Source of the DNA: Pseudomonadota bacterium
Lineage (GTDB): Bacteria; Pseudomonadota; Gammaproteobacteria; Burkholderiales; SG8-39
Assembly (NCBI GenBank): GCA_003242425.1
Contig: QGUL01000057.1
Location: 1 to 8,362, forward strand
Length of the DNA: 8,362 nt
Direction of reading: 5' to 3'
Every line of letters begins with the position of its first letter. The stretch's first letter is position 1. The notes under the pieces are model-generated. The model was not told the origin of the DNA. It did no database searches and saw nothing but the letters and a program-made list of their open reading frames with translations. This document shows, one piece after another, positions 1 to 6,445 of this stretch. The translations under genes were made by a program, and so were the position numbers.

Positions 1-145
1 CCGCCTGACCGATGCCGCTGCGTTCGGAAATCGCCGCGGCGTAGCGCGACAGCCGCGTGCCGGCGAGCCATACCACCGCACACGCCACGGCGAGGGCGAG
101 GAGATTGAACGACAGCGGAAGGTTCGCAAAGTCGGGCACGCTCAC
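1..145 (-). CDS. Sodium/calcium antiporter (CaCA family), N-terminal fragment
   Basis: The first 48 codons of a gene that runs off the left edge. The translation starts VSVPDFANLPL and continues with a hydrophobic stretch (about residues 11-28), then AGTRLSRYAAAISERSGIGQA. The GTRL-RYA-AI-ER-GIGQA pattern is what I recognise as the start of a group of proteobacterial CaCA-type sodium/calcium (cation/proton) exchangers, where the first membrane helix precedes the first alpha repeat. Such proteins exchange Ca2+ or Na+ across the inner membrane. The start is the GTG at 145-143, which overlaps the coxB stop codon as GTGA. A second GTG two codons later (139-137) is also possible. No strong ribosome binding site is seen, consistent with translational coupling to coxB. 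The catalytic alpha repeats lie outside the window, so the family call rests on the N-terminus only. The sequence does not resemble the N-terminus of oxidase subunit I, the gene one would expect here. Confidence 0.6.
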   Translation of the reverse strand, partial: MSVPDFANLPLSFNLLALAVACAVVWLAGTRLSRYAAAISERSGIGQA

Positions 146-1113
146 TCCAGACTGGCGAGATAGGCCGCGACTGCCTGCAAGTCCCCGGGCTGCAGATTCC
201 GGAACGCGGGCATGCGGTTGCCGGGCTTGAGCGCCTGGCTGTCGGCGATCCAGCCGGCCAGGGCGCCGAGGCTGTTCGGAATCGCGCCGGCGCCGAGCGT
301 GCGGCGGCTGCCCACGTGCGTGAGGTCCGGGCCGAGCGCGCGGCTTTCGTTCACGCCGCGCACGGTGTGGCAGCTTCCGCAACCGGCGGACAGGAACACG
401 TCGCGTCCGCGTTGCAACAGCGGCGAGTCGGGTATGCGCGCCGTTGCCTTCCGGGCGGCATGCCAGCGCTCGAAATCCTTTTCGTTCACCACTTCGACGG
501 TGAAAGCCATCTTGGCGTGCTGGGTGCCGCAATACTCCGCGCACTGGCCGCGATAGACGCCCGTGCGCGTAGGGCGCACCTGCATCGTCTTCGAATGGCC
601 GGGAATCATGTCGAGCTTGCCGTGCAGATTCGGCACCCAGAAGCTGTGGATCACGTCGGCGCTGCGCAGATGGAAGGCGACGGTGCGGTTCGCCGGCACG
701 ACGATCTCGTTCGCCGTCTCGAATTGCGCCCAGCCGTTTTCGTCGAGGTAGCGCACGCGCCACCAGTACTGTTCGCCCGTCACTTCGACGTGCAGCGCGG
801 GCTCGCCGCGCAGCAGGAGATTCGGTGCGCCGGCGAAGGCGTAGGTCATGAGCGCGGTGAGCGTCACCACCGGGAAGAGGATGCCGCCGCCGACGATGAG
901 CTTGCGGTGCGCGAGCCGTTTGCGGCTTTCCGGACCGAATACCGCGTAGGCGGCGATCGCCATTACGAGCAGGAAGATCGCCGTCGCGCCGCCGTAGAGC
1001 AGCCAGGACAGCCCGCCGATGAAGGCCGATTCCTCGCTTGCCGGATCGAGCGCATGCTGCACGCCGCTGCACGCGGCGAGGCCGAAGGAAAGCAGAGGCA
1101 GCGCGCGCTTCAT
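142..1113 (-). CDS. coxB: caa3-type cytochrome c oxidase subunit II with fused cytochrome c domain
   Basis: A 323-residue subunit II of a haem-copper oxidase. It accepts electrons from cytochrome c and passes them through the binuclear CuA centre to subunit I. Residues 1-15 form a lipoprotein-type signal (LAAC, C15 as the lipidated cysteine). Two membrane helices follow at about 36-59 and 71-94, then the periplasmic cupredoxin domain. The aromatic EQYWWRVRY motif is at 114-122. The CuA ligands are all present: H156 in VIHSFWVP, then C191, E193, C195, H199 and M202 in GQCAEYCGTQHAKM. The C-terminal part (about 232-323) is a fused cytochrome c domain with CGSCH at 245-249 and a likely Met ligand M301 in NRMPAF, which marks the caa3 type. 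The ATG start at 1113 overlaps the upstream cytochrome stop as ATGA. The lipoprotein signal supports this start over longer in-frame extensions. Subunit I is not the next gene. Confidence 0.95.
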   Translation of the reverse strand: MKRALPLLSFGLAACSGVQHALDPASEESAFIGGLSWLLYGGATAIFLLVMAIAAYAVFGPESRKRLAHRKLIVGGGILFPVVTLTALMTYAFAGAPNLLLRGEPALHVEVTGEQYWWRVRYLDENGWAQFETANEIVVPANRTVAFHLRSADVIHSFWVPNLHGKLDMIPGHSKTMQVRPTRTGVYRGQCAEYCGTQHAKMAFTVEVVNEKDFERWHAARKATARIPDSPLLQRGRDVFLSAGCGSCHTVRGVNESRALGPDLTHVGSRRTLGAGAIPNSLGALAGWIADSQALKPGNRMPAFRNLQPGDLQAVAAYLASLE

Positions 1114-1973
1114 CGCAGCGTTTCCAGGAAAGCGGCGAGATCGTGCGCGTCGCGTTCGGTCACGCCGAGGTTCGGCATCGCGGTGTCGGGATCGACCGCC
1201 TTGGGATCGCGCAGCCAGCGCACCATGTTCGCGCGCGTGTTGGGCAGTACGCCGCCGATGAAACCGCGCCGCGCCATGCCCGCGAGCGGCGGACCGACGG
1301 GATGGATCGCGCCCACCACGCCGGGAATTTCGTGGCAGCTCACGCAGGCGTATTGCTGCAAGGCTTTTTTGCCGCGCCCGGCATCGCCTTCCGCGGGATG
1401 CGGCGTGGGCGTGACGGCATCTTCGCGCGCCTGCGTCTCGGCGGGCTTCAGCGGACCTTCGCGCGTACCCACGCGCGCGGCGAGCGCCTCGTATTCGCGC
1501 GGCGTGAGATGCGCAAGCGCGGCGACGAAAGCGGCGATGTCCCAGATCTGTTCGTCCGGCACGCGGAATTCCCAGGCCGGCATGCCCGTCATCTTGATGC
1601 CGTAGCGCACCACCCAGTAGATGTCGCGCACGTCCCAGGTGCGCGCGGTGTGGGCGAGGTTCGCGGGCAGCGGCGTCATGCCGAGCGCGAAGGCGTTGGG
1701 CGGCACGCCGGGCGCGCCGTGGCAGTTGAGACAGTGCTCGCGATAGAGGACGAGGCCGTTCTCGATGCGGCCGTCGAGCGGCGGCACGTCGATGTTCTCG
1801 GCGCGCTGCGCCACCGAACGCTTGAGCGCGGCGTTGAGCAGCCAATAGACCGGCGCGGTGTGCTGCTCGGTTGCGGCGACGTTGTACACACCGAAGTACA
1901 CCACGGCCGCGCCCGCAAGCGTGCCCGCGAGCGTCAGCACCACAAGCAGCCTGATCGCGCCGCGCCGGCTCAT
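1110..1973 (-). CDS. Membrane-anchored dihaem cytochrome c
   Basis: A 287-residue c-type cytochrome with two haem sites. An N-terminal hydrophobic helix (about residues 8-28) has no clear signal peptidase site and probably serves as an uncleaved inner-membrane anchor, placing both domains in the periplasm. Domain 1 (about 68-155) has CLNCH at 81-85 and candidate Met ligands M128 and M131 in the IKMTGMPAW segment. Domain 2 (about 198-287) has CVSCH at 210-214 and the probable axial Met M266 in TAMPNLGVT. A charged, proline-rich linker (about 163-197) joins them. Domain 2 is closely similar to the whole haem domain of the next upstream gene. The gene sits between that cytochrome and coxB with 4-base overlaps on both sides, so it most likely feeds electrons to the CuA oxidase subunit. 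The electron donor is not visible. The start is chosen from the ATGA overlap and the anchor helix. Confidence 0.9.
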   Translation of the reverse strand: MSRRGAIRLLVVLTLAGTLAGAAVVYFGVYNVAATEQHTAPVYWLLNAALKRSVAQRAENIDVPPLDGRIENGLVLYREHCLNCHGAPGVPPNAFALGMTPLPANLAHTARTWDVRDIYWVVRYGIKMTGMPAWEFRVPDEQIWDIAAFVAALAHLTPREYEALAARVGTREGPLKPAETQAREDAVTPTPHPAEGDAGRGKKALQQYACVSCHEIPGVVGAIHPVGPPLAGMARRGFIGGVLPNTRANMVRWLRDPKAVDPDTAMPNLGVTERDAHDLAAFLETLR

Positions 1974-2350
1974 CTGCGCAGGTAGAGGAATGCGGCCATG
2001 TCGCGCGCCTGTTCTTCCGTGACGCCCAGATCGGGCATGGCCGTTTTCGGTGCGATGTCCTGCGGCATGCGGATCCATCGCGCGAGGTTTTCCGGCGTGT
2101 TCGTCAGCACTCCGGCGATGTAGACGCGCCGTGCCAGTCCGTCGAGCGGCGGACCGACTTCGCCGACCGCGCCGACCACGCCTTCGATGCGATGGCAGGT
2201 GCCGCAGCCGAACTGCCACAGCAGTTCGCGGCCGCGTTCGGCATCGCCGCCCGCCGTATGCGTTTCCGACGCGCTGCCGCAGCCGGCGGCGAGCAGGCAT
2301 AGGGCGAATGGTGCAACGCAGCAACGCGGCCGCAGGAACGGGCGGGACAT
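1970..2350 (-). CDS. Monohaem lipoprotein cytochrome c
   Basis: A 126-residue c-type cytochrome and the first gene of the minus-strand respiratory operon. Residues 1-24 are a lipoprotein signal ending in LLAAGC, so C24 is predicted to be lipidated and the protein tethered to the outer face of a membrane. The haem motif CGTCH is at 49-53 and the likely sixth ligand is M105 in TAMPDLGVT. By eye about 50 of 89 aligned positions are identical to the second domain of the downstream dihaem cytochrome, indicating duplication within the operon. A longer in-frame extension exists upstream, but its translation is arginine-rich and lacks a signal, so the ATG at 2350 is preferred. The Shine-Dalgarno match is weak. 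The stop overlaps the next start as ATGA. The role is inferred as a small electron carrier or entry haem for the oxidase encoded downstream. Confidence 0.88.
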   Translation of the reverse strand: MSRPFLRPRCCVAPFALCLLAAGCGSASETHTAGGDAERGRELLWQFGCGTCHRIEGVVGAVGEVGPPLDGLARRVYIAGVLTNTPENLARWIRMPQDIAPKTAMPDLGVTEEQARDMAAFLYLRR

Positions 2351-2428
2351 GCCCGACGCCAAGAAAGGAACGGACCCGCTCGCGCGGGCATGGCGATTGC
2401 GGCCGCGTCGCGTTCCACCGGGACGCTC
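2351..2428. promoter_or_regulatory. Divergent intergenic region between cytochrome operon and ctaG
   Basis: This 78-bp gap lies between the divergent starts at 2350 (minus) and 2429 (plus), so it should carry promoters for both directions unless they reach into the coding regions. It contains one small dyad, CCCGC-TCGC-GCGGG at 2375-2388, which could be an operator half-site pair or just GC-rich chance. I cannot identify convincing -35/-10 boxes on either strand. The short shared gap suggests the two transcription units are co-regulated. Confidence 0.35.
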
Positions 2429-3361
2429 ATGTCCGTGCGCCTGTTTTGCCTGCCGCCGCTGCTTGGCTACGCCGCCGTCGCGGCGGCGCACGATGTGGAG
2501 GAGGCCGCTGCCGCGGGCGGGTGGCAGTCCGATCCCTGGGTCGCGTGGCCGCTCGCCGTAAGCGCGGCACTATACGTACTGGGGCTTGCCCGCTTGTGGG
2601 GCAGCGCGGGACCGGGCAAGGGGCTGGGCGTCGGGCAGGCGCTCGGTTTCGGCGCCGGCTGGACGGTCCTCGCCGTCGCGCTGCTGTCGCCGCTCGAAAC
2701 GCTGGGCGCCCATTCCTTTGCCGCGCACATGGTCCAGCACGAGCTCGTCATGATCGTGGCGGCGCCGCTGCTGGTCATGAGCCGTCCGCTGGCGGCATGG
2801 GCCTGGGCTTTTCCGCACAGGCTCCGGCGCGCGTTCGGGCGCTGCATCCGTTACCGGCTCGCGGCCGCGTGCTGGAAGGCCTTGCGCGTGCCGGCAGGCG
2901 CGTGGGTGCTGCATGCAGCGGTCCTGTGGGCCTGGCATGCGCCGGCGCTTTTCGATGCCGCGCTGCGCGACAACGGCATTCATATCCTGCAGCATCTTTC
3001 CTTCCTGTTCGCGGCGCTGCTGTTCTGGTGGAGCGTGCTGGGGCGCGATGCGCGCATCGCGCCGGGCGTGCCCGTTCTGTCCCTGCTGACGACGCTCATC
3101 CATACCGGCATCCTCGGCGCGCTGATGAGTTTTGCGCCGACCGTCTGGTATCCGGCCTACGCCGAACGCACGCCGGGCATCGGCCTCGATCCCGTCGCAG
3201 ACCAGCAACTGGGCGGCTTGCTCATGTGGGTACCGGCGGGCAGCGTCTACCTGCTGGCGGCATTGTGGCTGGCGTGGCGCTGGCTCGCTGCCGATGGCAC
3301 CGCCTTCGGCAGCGCAGCCTCTGTCGAGGACCAAAGCGCCGCAACTCCGTCAAAGCAATGA
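2429..3361 (+). CDS. ctaG: CtaG-type cytochrome c oxidase (caa3) assembly membrane protein
   Basis: A 310-residue polytopic membrane protein of the caa3_CtaG family, the Bacillus-type CtaG, which is unrelated to the Cox11 protein also called CtaG. The family is needed for maturation of caa3 oxidase and is thought to act in copper-centre assembly. An N-terminal signal-like segment (1-20, ending VAAA before HDVEE) is followed by about six or seven hydrophobic segments, near 36-56, 72-88, 103-118, 156-172, 186-204, 213-233 and 262-284. Conserved histidines occur in or beside helices: H95, H100 and H104 in AHSFAAHMVQHE, H170 in WAWHAPALFD, and H185 and H189 in HILQHLSFLF. The ATG at 2429 is preferred over an in-frame ATG at 2390 because it begins the signal-like segment and has GGGA about 6 bases upstream. 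It is divergent from the coxB operon, which fits a shared role. The stop TGA is followed by an AT-rich stretch. Confidence 0.88.
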   Translation: MSVRLFCLPPLLGYAAVAAAHDVEEAAAAGGWQSDPWVAWPLAVSAALYVLGLARLWGSAGPGKGLGVGQALGFGAGWTVLAVALLSPLETLGAHSFAAHMVQHELVMIVAAPLLVMSRPLAAWAWAFPHRLRRAFGRCIRYRLAAACWKALRVPAGAWVLHAAVLWAWHAPALFDAALRDNGIHILQHLSFLFAALLFWWSVLGRDARIAPGVPVLSLLTTLIHTGILGALMSFAPTVWYPAYAERTPGIGLDPVADQQLGGLLMWVPAGSVYLLAALWLAWRWLAADGTAFGSAASVEDQSAATPSKQ

Positions 3362-3412
3362 AAAAAAGGAGATTTATATCGCTCCCATTGCTTTTGTTTG
3401 CTGGCCTGCCGT

Positions 3413-3451
3413 CCCGAGAACGGCTATTCTTCGCGCCATTTTGTTCTCGGG
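3413..3451. repeat. Perfect 9-bp inverted repeat upstream of siaA
   Basis: CCCGAGAAC at 3413-3421 and its exact reverse complement GTTCTCGGG at 3443-3451 are separated by 21 bases. The arms are 30 bp apart centre to centre, close to three helical turns, so a dimeric regulator could bind both on one DNA face. In RNA the arms could form a hairpin. The right arm ends 6 bases before the siaA ATG (3458) and contains the only Shine-Dalgarno-like bases there (CGGG), so a hairpin could hide the ribosome binding site. There is no T-tract after it, so a Rho-independent terminator for ctaG is unlikely. It occupies most of the second half of the 96-bp ctaG-siaA gap. The first half is AT-rich (3361-3380) and may hold the siaA promoter, but I see no convincing -35/-10 pair. 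Confidence 0.6.
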
Positions 3452-3457
3452 CAGCGA

Positions 3458-5458
3458 ATGAAGCGGCGTTACGGTATCCGGGCAAAACTCGCACTCACCC
3501 TGCTGTTTGCGTTCCTGATCGTTCTGATTCCCGTCGTATTGATCGGCGTACAGGTCGCCGAGCGCATCCGGTGGCATTTCGGCGACGCTTATGCCCGCAA
3601 CTTCACCCAGCTCCACGGCGAGCGCATTCTCGGTCCCCTGGCGCGCGATCTCGCGCTCATCCGCCGGTTTTCCGATTCGGCGGTGATGCGCGAATGGCTG
3701 CGTGACGAGAGCAACGCGCAACTGCGCGCGCGCGCCTTCCGCGAAGCCGAAGCCTACCGGCAGGATCTGCTCGGCCGCGCGTACTCCATCGCGAGCCGCG
3801 GCAGCCTGAGCTACTACTACAACGACGACCACACGGAATACAGCGAAGCGCCGCGTTACCGTCTCGATCCCGCCAAGGCGGAGGATGCCTGGTTTTTCTC
3901 CACGCTCCAGGCCGTGGACAAACAGAACCTCAATCCCAACCCGGACCGCTGGCTGCAGAAAGTGATGGTATGGGCCAACGTGGTGATCGAGGACGACGGC
4001 GAACGCCTCGGCGTCGCGAGCGCGGGCGTCGATCTCTCCACCTTCATCCAGTCCTTCATCCACACTTCGGAAGCCGGCGTGACGCCGATGATCGTCGACA
4101 GCAGCGGCGCGATCCAGGCGCATCCGGACAAGGAACGCATCGCCTTCGGTTCCGGCGCCACCGGCAGGGCGGAGCAGACGGCCACCATCGGCGCGCTGCT
4201 GGGCGGCAATGCCGATCGTGCGCGGCTGAACGAGGCGCTGCGGACCGCCGCGGCACGGCCGGGGGAAGTGCAGGTCCTGGAAGTCGTGCTCGACGGCAAG
4301 CGTCAGCTCATCGGCCTGTCCTATCTCGAGGCGCTGCGCTGGTATCTGGTCACGGCGGTCGATCTCAACACCGCGCATTTCGTCGGTCGCGACTGGCTGG
4401 CCGCAGCCGGCGCGGCGCTGGTGGCCGTCGTCACGATCCTGTTCGTCGCCTTCGCCGTGGTGGTGGAGCGTCTGCTCCTGCGGCCCTTGCGCAGCCTGCA
4501 TCATTCCGCGGTCGAGCTCGCCGCGGGCAACTACGACGTGCGTCTGCCTCCGCCCGGCCGTGACGAACTGGGCGATCTCAATCTCGCCTTCGAGCGCATG
4601 GCGCGTCAGATCAAGGCGCATATCGATCAACTGGAACAGAAGGTGCGCGAGCGCACCGAGGCGCTCAGCAAAGCCAATGCGGCGATGGCGCAGGCGCAGA
4701 AGGAGATCGGCGATTCGATCCAGTACGCAAGCCTGATCCAGCGCGCCTTCCTGCCGGACCGCCAGCTCGGCGAAGTGCTGGGCGACAACTACTTCGTGAT
4801 CTGGCGGCCGCGCGACGTGGTCGGCGGCGACTTCTATCTGTTCCGCCCGGACGGCGACCGCTACCTCGTCGGCGTGGTCGATTGCGCCGGACACGGCGTC
4901 CCGGGCGCGTTAATGACCATGCTCGCGCGGGCGGCGCTCGACGAGGCCGTGAACCGCCACGGCGTGGATGCGCCGGCGCGTCTTTTGGCACATATCGACA
5001 GCACGCTGCGTGGCATGATTGACCAGTCGGCACTGCCGCGCGCCATCGCCACGAACATGGACATCGGTCTGGTGAGCGTCGATATCGGCCGCCGCAAACT
5101 GCGCTTCGCCGGCGCGAAGATCGCGCTGTTCTGGAGCGACGGTGAGGAAGTGGGCGAGCTGCCGGGCGCGCGCCGGGCCGTGTGCGACCGCCGCGTCGGG
5201 GAATACGAGGACGTCGAAGTCGAATTGCGCAGCGAGGCGACCTATTACCTCATCACCGACGGCTTCCTGGATCAGGCCGGCGGTGAACGCGGCTACGGCT
5301 TCGGCAAGCGCCGTCTGCTGGCGCTGCTGCGCGAGCATGCGCATCTGCCCATGCAGGAGCAGGCCAGCGCGCTCGACCGCGCGCTGGAAGCCTACCGCGG
5401 CAGCCAGTCGCAACGCGACGACATCACCGTGCTTTCTTTTCGTATTGCCAACAACTAA
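3458..5458 (+). CDS. siaA: SiaA: membrane-bound PP2C/SpoIIE-type protein phosphatase with periplasmic sensor and HAMP
   Basis: A 666-residue sensor phosphatase. In the Pseudomonas Sia system it dephosphorylates SiaC and so switches on SiaD. The layout is a membrane helix (about 9-32), a long periplasmic region of dCache type (about 33-310), a second helix (about 314-336) and a HAMP domain (about 337-390; LRPLRSL at its start, DELGDLNLAFERMA in its second helix). A coiled-coil linker (about 386-420) leads to the PP2C-like catalytic domain (about 435-663). Metal-binding acidic residues of the PPM fold are visible: D458 in GGDFY, D475 in VVDCAGHG, D601 in LITDGF, and D654/D655 in QRDDITVLSF. The ATG at 3458 is chosen because MKRRYGIRAK precedes the first helix as a normal cytoplasmic basic tip. 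A longer TTG-initiated extension is not convincing. It is the first gene of siaABCD, with 27 bp before siaB. The ligand sensed cannot be read from the sequence. Confidence 0.93.
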   Translation: MKRRYGIRAKLALTLLFAFLIVLIPVVLIGVQVAERIRWHFGDAYARNFTQLHGERILGPLARDLALIRRFSDSAVMREWLRDESNAQLRARAFREAEAYRQDLLGRAYSIASRGSLSYYYNDDHTEYSEAPRYRLDPAKAEDAWFFSTLQAVDKQNLNPNPDRWLQKVMVWANVVIEDDGERLGVASAGVDLSTFIQSFIHTSEAGVTPMIVDSSGAIQAHPDKERIAFGSGATGRAEQTATIGALLGGNADRARLNEALRTAAARPGEVQVLEVVLDGKRQLIGLSYLEALRWYLVTAVDLNTAHFVGRDWLAAAGAALVAVVTILFVAFAVVVERLLLRPLRSLHHSAVELAAGNYDVRLPPPGRDELGDLNLAFERMARQIKAHIDQLEQKVRERTEALSKANAAMAQAQKEIGDSIQYASLIQRAFLPDRQLGEVLGDNYFVIWRPRDVVGGDFYLFRPDGDRYLVGVVDCAGHGVPGALMTMLARAALDEAVNRHGVDAPARLLAHIDSTLRGMIDQSALPRAIATNMDIGLVSVDIGRRKLRFAGAKIALFWSDGEEVGELPGARRAVCDRRVGEYEDVEVELRSEATYYLITDGFLDQAGGERGYGFGKRRLLALLREHAHLPMQEQASALDRALEAYRGSQSQRDDITVLSFRIANN

Positions 5459-5485
5459 AACACAGACAAACACAGGACCGACGCC

Positions 5486-6031
5486 ATGAACGACAACGAT
5501 TTTTTCGGGCTGCGTGAACTGATCACGCGTCACCGCATCCTGTTGTGTTTCAACGGCCCCATCTCGCGCAGCCTGATCGAGGAGATCGGCAACGCCCTGC
5601 AGAACTATCTGCGGGCCGAGGCTGCCAAGCCTTCGGCGGTGATGGACGTGTTCGCCATCTACATCGAAATGACGCAGAACATCCGTCACTACGCCGTGCG
5701 CAAGGGCTACGGCGAGAAGGACAGCTCGGCGACCATCGTGGTGGCGCGCGAAGGCGAAGGCGACTCGTATCTGGTGCAGGCCGGCAATATCGTCGAGGCG
5801 GCCGACGGGGAAATCCTCCTTGCCCGCGTACGGGAACTGGCCGCGCTCGACAAAGCGGCGCTCAGGGCGGCGTACAAGGAGCAGCTGCGGCGTCCGCGGG
5901 ACGAGAGCGCCGTGGCCGGCGCAGGTCTCGGTTTGATCGACATCGCGCGCAGGGCTTCGCGTCCGCTCAGCGCCCACCTCATTCCGCAATCCGACGGCAA
6001 GGCGCTTTTCAGCCTGCAAGCCGTGATCTGA
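5486..6031 (+). CDS. siaB: SiaB: SiaC protein kinase (GHKL-like, DUF6272)
   Basis: A 181-residue cytoplasmic protein matching the SiaB kinase family. In Pseudomonas aeruginosa SiaB phosphorylates SiaC on a threonine, opposing SiaA. The sequence shows GHKL ATPase hallmarks: an N-box-like segment IYIEMTQNIRHYA (58-70, with E61 and N65) and a G-rich ATP-lid motif GAGLGLIDIAR (145-155). The N-terminal part (about 9-45) would supply the substrate-binding strands. No membrane segment or signal peptide is present. The start ATG at 5486 has an AGGA ribosome binding site at 5474-5477, 8 bases upstream. The gene lies 27 bp after siaA and 24 bp before siaC, consistent with one transcript. The resemblance to anti-sigma-factor kinases of the SpoIIAB/RsbW type, with SiaC as the anti-anti-sigma-like partner, fits the partner-switch logic. 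Confidence 0.9.
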   Translation: MNDNDFFGLRELITRHRILLCFNGPISRSLIEEIGNALQNYLRAEAAKPSAVMDVFAIYIEMTQNIRHYAVRKGYGEKDSSATIVVAREGEGDSYLVQAGNIVEAADGEILLARVRELAALDKAALRAAYKEQLRRPRDESAVAGAGLGLIDIARRASRPLSAHLIPQSDGKALFSLQAVI

Positions 6032-6055
6032 GACCGACCGAGATAGAATCACGTC

Positions 6056-6445
6056 ATGAACGAACGGCTTCACATTCCCCAAACCCGGTCGACGCCGGAA
6101 ATCAGCGCCGACTGGGATGCCGGTGTGGTCTCCATGTCCGGCGATTCCTACCCGGAAAACTCCTTCGAGTTCTTTACCTCCACCATCGACTGGATCAAAC
6201 AGTATCTGAAACAGGAGCAGCGTCCGCTGCGCCTGGAGCTGCGCCTCATCTACCTCAACACCAGCTCGGTGAAGGCGATGATGGATATCTTCGAAATGCT
6301 GGAAGAGGCGCACCGGCGCGGCCGCGACGTCAGCGTCGACTGGCTCTACGACCCCGAGAACGAACGGGTGCAAATGCTCGCCGAGGAGTTCCGCGAGGAC
6401 TGCAGCTTCCCGTTCAACATCACCGCCGAGGCCAAGCAAGCATGA
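6056..6445 (+). CDS. siaC: SiaC: regulatory phosphoprotein activating SiaD (DUF1987)
   Basis: A 129-residue cytoplasmic protein of the SiaC (DUF1987) family. In Pseudomonas aeruginosa the unphosphorylated form binds the N-terminal stalk of SiaD and stimulates c-di-GMP synthesis, and phosphorylation at a single threonine (T68 there) blocks this. Here the motif IYLNTSSVKAMMD (65-77) places the equivalent residue at T69. Other family features are the GDSYPENSFEFF segment (29-40), the FEMLEEAHRRG helix (79-89) and the VDWLYDPENE segment (94-103). The start ATG at 6056 lies 24 bp after the siaB stop, with only a weak purine-rich site upstream. The stop codon overlaps the siaD start as ATGA, so the activator and its target enzyme are probably made by coupled translation. 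Confidence 0.93.
   Translation: MNERLHIPQTRSTPEISADWDAGVVSMSGDSYPENSFEFFTSTIDWIKQYLKQEQRPLRLELRLIYLNTSSVKAMMDIFEMLEEAHRRGRDVSVDWLYDPENERVQMLAEEFREDCSFPFNITAEAKQA

Noticed and set aside
316..1605. Long plus-strand open frame of 429 codons opposite coxB and the dihaem cytochrome
   Set aside because: Its translation is Arg/Ala/His-rich with no domain or signal, and the opposite strand has clear haem and CuA motifs. It is a GC-driven shadow frame.
3413..3451. Inverted repeat as a Rho-independent terminator of ctaG
   Set aside because: The loop would be 21 bases and there is no T-tract after the right arm, which instead abuts the siaA start codon.
3358..3705. Possible small gene starting MKKRRFISLPLLLFAGLPS with an ATGA overlap to the ctaG stop
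   Set aside because: The start looks signal-peptide-like, but no ribosome binding site precedes it. After about 30 residues it runs out of frame through siaA as an Arg/His-rich shadow.
3374..4894. Minus-strand open frame of 506 codons antisense to siaA
   Set aside because: Composition is typical of an antisense frame in GC-rich DNA, and siaA on the plus strand has intact domains and catalytic residues throughout.
4910..6439. Minus-strand open frame of 509 codons opposite siaA, siaB and siaC
   Set aside because: It spans three well-supported genes on the other strand and shows no recognisable domain.
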